A stretch of DNA of 6,641 nt from Pseudomonadota bacterium (GTDB lineage: Bacteria > Myxococcota_A > UBA796 > SXON01): NCBI GenBank assembly GCA_005776735.1, contig SXOM01000467.1:1-6641 (forward strand). The letters run 5' to 3'. Numbering within the stretch: the stretch's first letter is position 1; the number at the start of each line of letters is the position of its first letter. This document shows positions 4,061 through 6,641 of the stretch, in pieces. The notes under the pieces are model-generated. The model was not told the DNA's origin, did no database searches, and saw only the letters and a list, made by a program, of their open reading frames with translations. A program made the position numbers and the translations under genes.

Positions 4061-4530
4061 CCGAGAGCCAGGCCCGCGCGCAGGCGCGCCGCCTGGTCGT
4101 GGCCGGCGCGAGCTACGAGGAGGCGGCCGCGGAGACCGGCGTGCCGGTGTCGACCCTCCAGAAGGTGGGCGCCCGCGAGGGGTGGACGAAGCAGCGGTCG
4201 ACAGCGGCGGACTACCTGGCCAACGCCGCCGCGATGAAGCGGCTCATGATGGAGCGGTGCATGGCGGCGCTTGCGGAGGCGACCGACACCGCCTCGCTCA
4301 CGGCCGCCAACCAGCTCCACCAGCAGCTCCTGGCGATGGAGAAGGCGTTTCCCGAGTACCGCTACGGCGAGCAGAAGGCGGACCCCAAGGTGCGGCTCGG
4401 GGTCGCGATGGAGGCGCTCGAGCTCCTCGTCGGCGAGTACCTGGCCACGCGCGACCGCAACGCGATCACCGCGCTCGCCCCGCACATCACCGGCTTCGCG
4501 GCCTGGTACGGTGAGCGTCTTGGCGCCTGA
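4057..4530 (+). CDS. terS: Phage terminase small subunit (DUF1804/Mu gp27-like)
   Basis: 157 aa from the GTG at 4057, which overlaps the previous stop (GTGA). Residues 8-44 form a helix-turn-helix, ARRLVVAGASYEEAAAETGV followed by PVSTLQKVGAREGW, the N-terminal DNA-recognition form of small terminases (residues, a conserved Trp, then a basic linker). The rest, 50-157, is helical (MKRLMMERCMAALAEA, AANQLHQQLLAMEKAF, VAMEALELLVGEYLA), suited to ring oligomerisation. Its product would recognise phage DNA and load the large subunit. It lies directly before the large subunit and overlaps it by 20 nt, the order found in Mu-like phages (gp27-gp28). Family assignment is by eye; DUF3486 is the main alternative. 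Confidence 0.82.
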   Translation: MTESQARAQARRLVVAGASYEEAAAETGVPVSTLQKVGAREGWTKQRSTAADYLANAAAMKRLMMERCMAALAEATDTASLTAANQLHQQLLAMEKAFPEYRYGEQKADPKVRLGVAMEALELLVGEYLATRDRNAITALAPHITGFAAWYGERLGA

Positions 4531-6340
4531 GCGCAAGCTCACCGCCAAGCAGACGCTGGCGCGCGCTGAAGCGCTACAGCGCCTCGCCGCGCTCAAGGGC
4601 GCCCAGTTCGCCGGCGACACCGACGCCAAACGACTGCGCCGGATGGCCGAGGCGGTGGTGCTGCCGGAGCGGTTCAATCAGACCTACCTCGGCCACTATT
4701 TTCGCGACGAGGGCAGTCCGTACCAGGCCGTCCTGTACCTGGCGCTCGAGTGGAGCCGCCGCATCGCGTCCCGCGTTCCGCGCGGCTGCGGCAAGACGAC
4801 GGTCACCGGTCGCGCGTACATCACGCACCAGGTGGTGTGTGCCCCGGTGCTCCGCGCGTGGAGGGAGGGCCGCCTGCAGGCCGAGCAGCCGGAGCTCCAT
4901 GCTGCGATCCGCGAGGTCATGGCGGAGGAGTCGGCCCGCCGGATCGCCGCCGGGCCGCTCACGTGTCGCCGCCTCGGCCTCCCGGAGCACTGGGACCCGA
5001 CTGTCGAGGCGCGGATGGACGCGTGGCTCGAGGACGTCTACCGTCGACAATGTGCGGCCGAGGGTGAGATCCCGGTGCACTGGGACCCCTACATCCAGTG
5101 GATCGGCGTGACCATCGAGGAGGCCTGCGATGTCATGCTCGTCGTGGAGGCGGAGCTCGCGCGCAACCCGCTCCTGCGGTCGGACTGGGGCGACCTGACC
5201 CCGTGCCTGTCGGGCGACTGGGGCCGCCAGGTGCGCCGTGCGCCGTCCATCGATGACTGGGAGAGCAACGGGGTCCGAGTGCGTGCCTACGGCATGGAAA
5301 AGGCCATCCGGGGCGGCACTCACGGGCCGTGGCGGCCCACGCTGGCGCTGTTCGACGATCCCGACAGCGAGCGCACCGTGCAGACCCTGGGTCAGCGCAA
5401 CCGCAACCTCGACACGGCGATCGGCGCGGTCCAGTACGGCCTGGAGCCGGCCACGGGCCGGGTCATGGTCAATGGCACCCCGCATCATCCGGACGCGGTG
5501 ATCTGCCGCCTGACCGAGCAGGAGGCGTTTTCCGACTGGACGGTCGTGCGCTTCCGGATCCAGGACGAGCGCGGCCTGCTCCTGTACCCGCAGCGGTGGC
5601 CGGCCGACGCGATCCGACTCGCCCGCGCCAGCTCGGAGGAGCGCTACGAGAGTGAGCTCGGCGACCGCCCCCCTTCGCTCGGCGGCCGCCCCGTCCGCCA
5701 GCTCCACTACTACGACGTCGACGCGTTCGCGGCGACGAAGTTGCCCAAGGTGATGGCGTTCGATCCGAGCCTCGGCAAGACGGGCAAGAGCGACTTCCAG
5801 GCGCTCGTCTGCCTCCGGGGCCCCACTCCCCAGGGGTGGTTCCTCGTGCACCGTGTCGAGCTCCTCCGCATCGCCGACCCACTCCTGCTCGCCCAGCGGC
5901 TCGACGAGATCTACGCCGAGGAGTCGCCCGACCTCGCGGTGATCGAGGCGATCTCGCTCGGGCACTGGATCGAGATGCTGGCGACCACCGCCGGCAAGGC
6001 GAGCCAGACCTTCGCGACCTGGGTGCGGATCGAGCGCCAGACCGAGGCCAAGGACATCCGCATCCGCGGCCTTGCGCCGGCCGTCAACGACGGCACGATC
6101 CGGTTCCCGGCGGACCACCGGTTCCGCCAGCTCGAGCGGCAGTGGCTCGACTACGGTGACTCGGGGAGCAAGCGGGACGGGCCGGATGTCACCGAGATGG
6201 CCTTCCGGTACGCCCGTCCACAGCGTCCTGGTGGTCGCCCGGGCGACATCCGCCATGGGGTGCGCGAGAGTCGATTCGATCCGTTCCGCCGCATCGACCA
6301 GGGGTTCGGTCGTCGGGACATGCTGCGGAGGTACCAATGA
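4511..6340 (+). CDS. terL: Phage terminase large subunit (ATPase-nuclease, Mu gp28-like)
   Basis: 609 aa from the GTG at 4511. The packaging motor cuts phage DNA and pumps it into the prohead. Walker A is RVPRGCGKTT (88-97, Lys95). Walker B is LALFDDP, with D282 and D283. NGTPHHPD further on resembles the coupling motif (motif III). The RNase H-like nuclease shows VMAFDPSLG (Asp418), LAVIEAISLG (Glu479) and DGPDVTEMAFRYA (Asp556/Asp559), a plausible metal-binding set. Walker A and B are 187 residues apart, more than usual, because of an extra segment at about 112-192 with two HWDP motifs (160-163, 190-193). The longer open frame upstream of 4511 reads Arg/Ser-rich shadow sequence over the small subunit and is excluded. 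TTG 4520, with GGTGAG four bases upstream, is an alternative start. The stop overlaps the portal start (ATGA). Confidence 0.93.
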   Translation: MSVLAPERKLTAKQTLARAEALQRLAALKGAQFAGDTDAKRLRRMAEAVVLPERFNQTYLGHYFRDEGSPYQAVLYLALEWSRRIASRVPRGCGKTTVTGRAYITHQVVCAPVLRAWREGRLQAEQPELHAAIREVMAEESARRIAAGPLTCRRLGLPEHWDPTVEARMDAWLEDVYRRQCAAEGEIPVHWDPYIQWIGVTIEEACDVMLVVEAELARNPLLRSDWGDLTPCLSGDWGRQVRRAPSIDDWESNGVRVRAYGMEKAIRGGTHGPWRPTLALFDDPDSERTVQTLGQRNRNLDTAIGAVQYGLEPATGRVMVNGTPHHPDAVICRLTEQEAFSDWTVVRFRIQDERGLLLYPQRWPADAIRLARASSEERYESELGDRPPSLGGRPVRQLHYYDVDAFAATKLPKVMAFDPSLGKTGKSDFQALVCLRGPTPQGWFLVHRVELLRIADPLLLAQRLDEIYAEESPDLAVIEAISLGHWIEMLATTAGKASQTFATWVRIERQTEAKDIRIRGLAPAVNDGTIRFPADHRFRQLERQWLDYGDSGSKRDGPDVTEMAFRYARPQRPGGRPGDIRHGVRESRFDPFRRIDQGFGRRDMLRRYQ

Positions 6341-6641
6341 CGGCGTGGGATCGGATGCTCGGCCTCCTCGGACTGCGGCGCACGACGATCGCGGCGAGCG
6401 TGGCAGCGCTGCCGGCGGACGTCGCTGCGCAGGGGCGGCAGGTCACCCCCCAGCGGTGGGGGGCCAACAGCACGTCGACCACCAACCGGGTGGGGAGCCT
6501 CACGGCGGCGCGGGTGCTGTCCGCGCTGTCGGCGGCCGACCAGGGCCGGCCCGCGACCTGGGTGGAGCTGCTCGACCAGGTGGAGGAGCGCAACTCCCAC
6601 CTCGTGAGCGTGCTCGGCACGCGCAAGCGGTCCGTCGTCAC
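6337..6641 (+). CDS. Phage portal protein, DUF935/Mu gp29-like, N-terminal part
   Basis: The first 101 codons, open to the right edge. After a short helix (MTAWDRMLGLLGLRR) and a polar linker comes LTAARVLSALSAADQG, then ELLDQVEERNSHLVSVLGTR and KRSVV. The pattern LTPxRLAxILRxADxG...LxxxMxExDxHLxSVLxTRKRAV is characteristic of the N-terminus of DUF935 portals of Mu-like phages. The portal forms the twelve-part ring at the capsid vertex through which the terminase drives DNA. It starts inside the terminase stop (ATGA), with CGGAGG six bases upstream of the ATG. Full family members are about 400-550 aa, so most of the gene is outside the window. Confidence 0.88.
   Translation, partial: MTAWDRMLGLLGLRRTTIAASVAALPADVAAQGRQVTPQRWGANSTSTTNRVGSLTAARVLSALSAADQGRPATWVELLDQVEERNSHLVSVLGTRKRSVV

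Noticed and set aside
4271..4510. Upstream extension of the large terminase frame
   Set aside because: Reads as an Arg/Ser/Pro-rich shadow of the small terminase gene; terminase-like sequence begins only after GTG 4511.
3466..4677. 403-aa minus-strand frame
   Set aside because: Antisense to the packaging operon. Ser/Thr/Ala-rich repeats come from the complement of Ala/Pro codons; no ribosome site or neighbours fit it.
4574..6337. 587-aa minus-strand open frame opposite the large terminase
   Set aside because: It mirrors a gene with clear Walker and nuclease motifs. Long antisense frames are expected at this GC content, and its composition (Arg/Leu/His/Asp-rich) shows no domain.
1..6641. Transposase, integrase, attachment sites, Mu-type ends, tRNA genes or CRISPR array
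   Set aside because: Looked for because the packaging genes are Mu-like; no matching protein motifs, cloverleaf-like structures or regularly spaced repeats were found.

Overview
The window is about 6.6 kb of very high-GC DNA. It is densely coding, with frequent GTG and TTG starts and many stop/start overlaps. Everything identifiable is phage-like, so it reads as part of a temperate bacteriophage or prophage of a high-GC bacterium. An actinobacterial host is possible but cannot be shown from this sequence. The packaging genes have the order and family signatures of Mu-like phages (gp25-29 region): a DUF2730-like membrane coiled-coil protein, a VpaChn25_0724-type small winged-helix protein, a small terminase subunit, a large terminase subunit, and the start of a DUF935 (Mu gp29-like) portal. 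No transposase, integrase or phage end is visible in the window.

Layout. (1) Positions 1-2115, minus strand: a leftward operon of six genes that all touch or overlap. Read from its promoter, it encodes a small Ner/XRE-type HTH protein, a small three-segment membrane protein (holin candidate), an IclR-like winged-helix protein, an unrecognised 104-aa protein, a protein with the tail-fibre type motif GGDLGGTYPSPTV, and a partial, probably virion-associated protein that runs off the left edge. (2) About 2109-2151: a compact divergent control region with two near-perfect 12-bp palindromes in mirror arrangement, 31 bp centre to centre. Each contains the start codon of one of the two facing HTH genes. 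(3) 2145-2507, plus strand: a short XRE-type repressor-like gene. (4) 2508-2787: a non-coding gap, AT-richer than its surroundings, with a perfect 29-bp palindrome, further dyads and a possible promoter. (5) 2788-6641, plus strand: the packaging operon, with tight overlaps, cut by the right edge inside the portal gene.

Working model (inference): the facing HTH proteins form a lysis/lysogeny-type switch. One arm goes left into regulators, a possible lysis gene and tail genes. The other goes right, past a second regulatory island, into the packaging and head genes. Physical coupling of tail-type genes to the switch-proximal HTH gene differs from the canonical Mu layout, where ner is followed by the transposition genes. 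It is one of the more unusual features, together with an extra segment of roughly 80 residues inside the ATPase domain of the large terminase.
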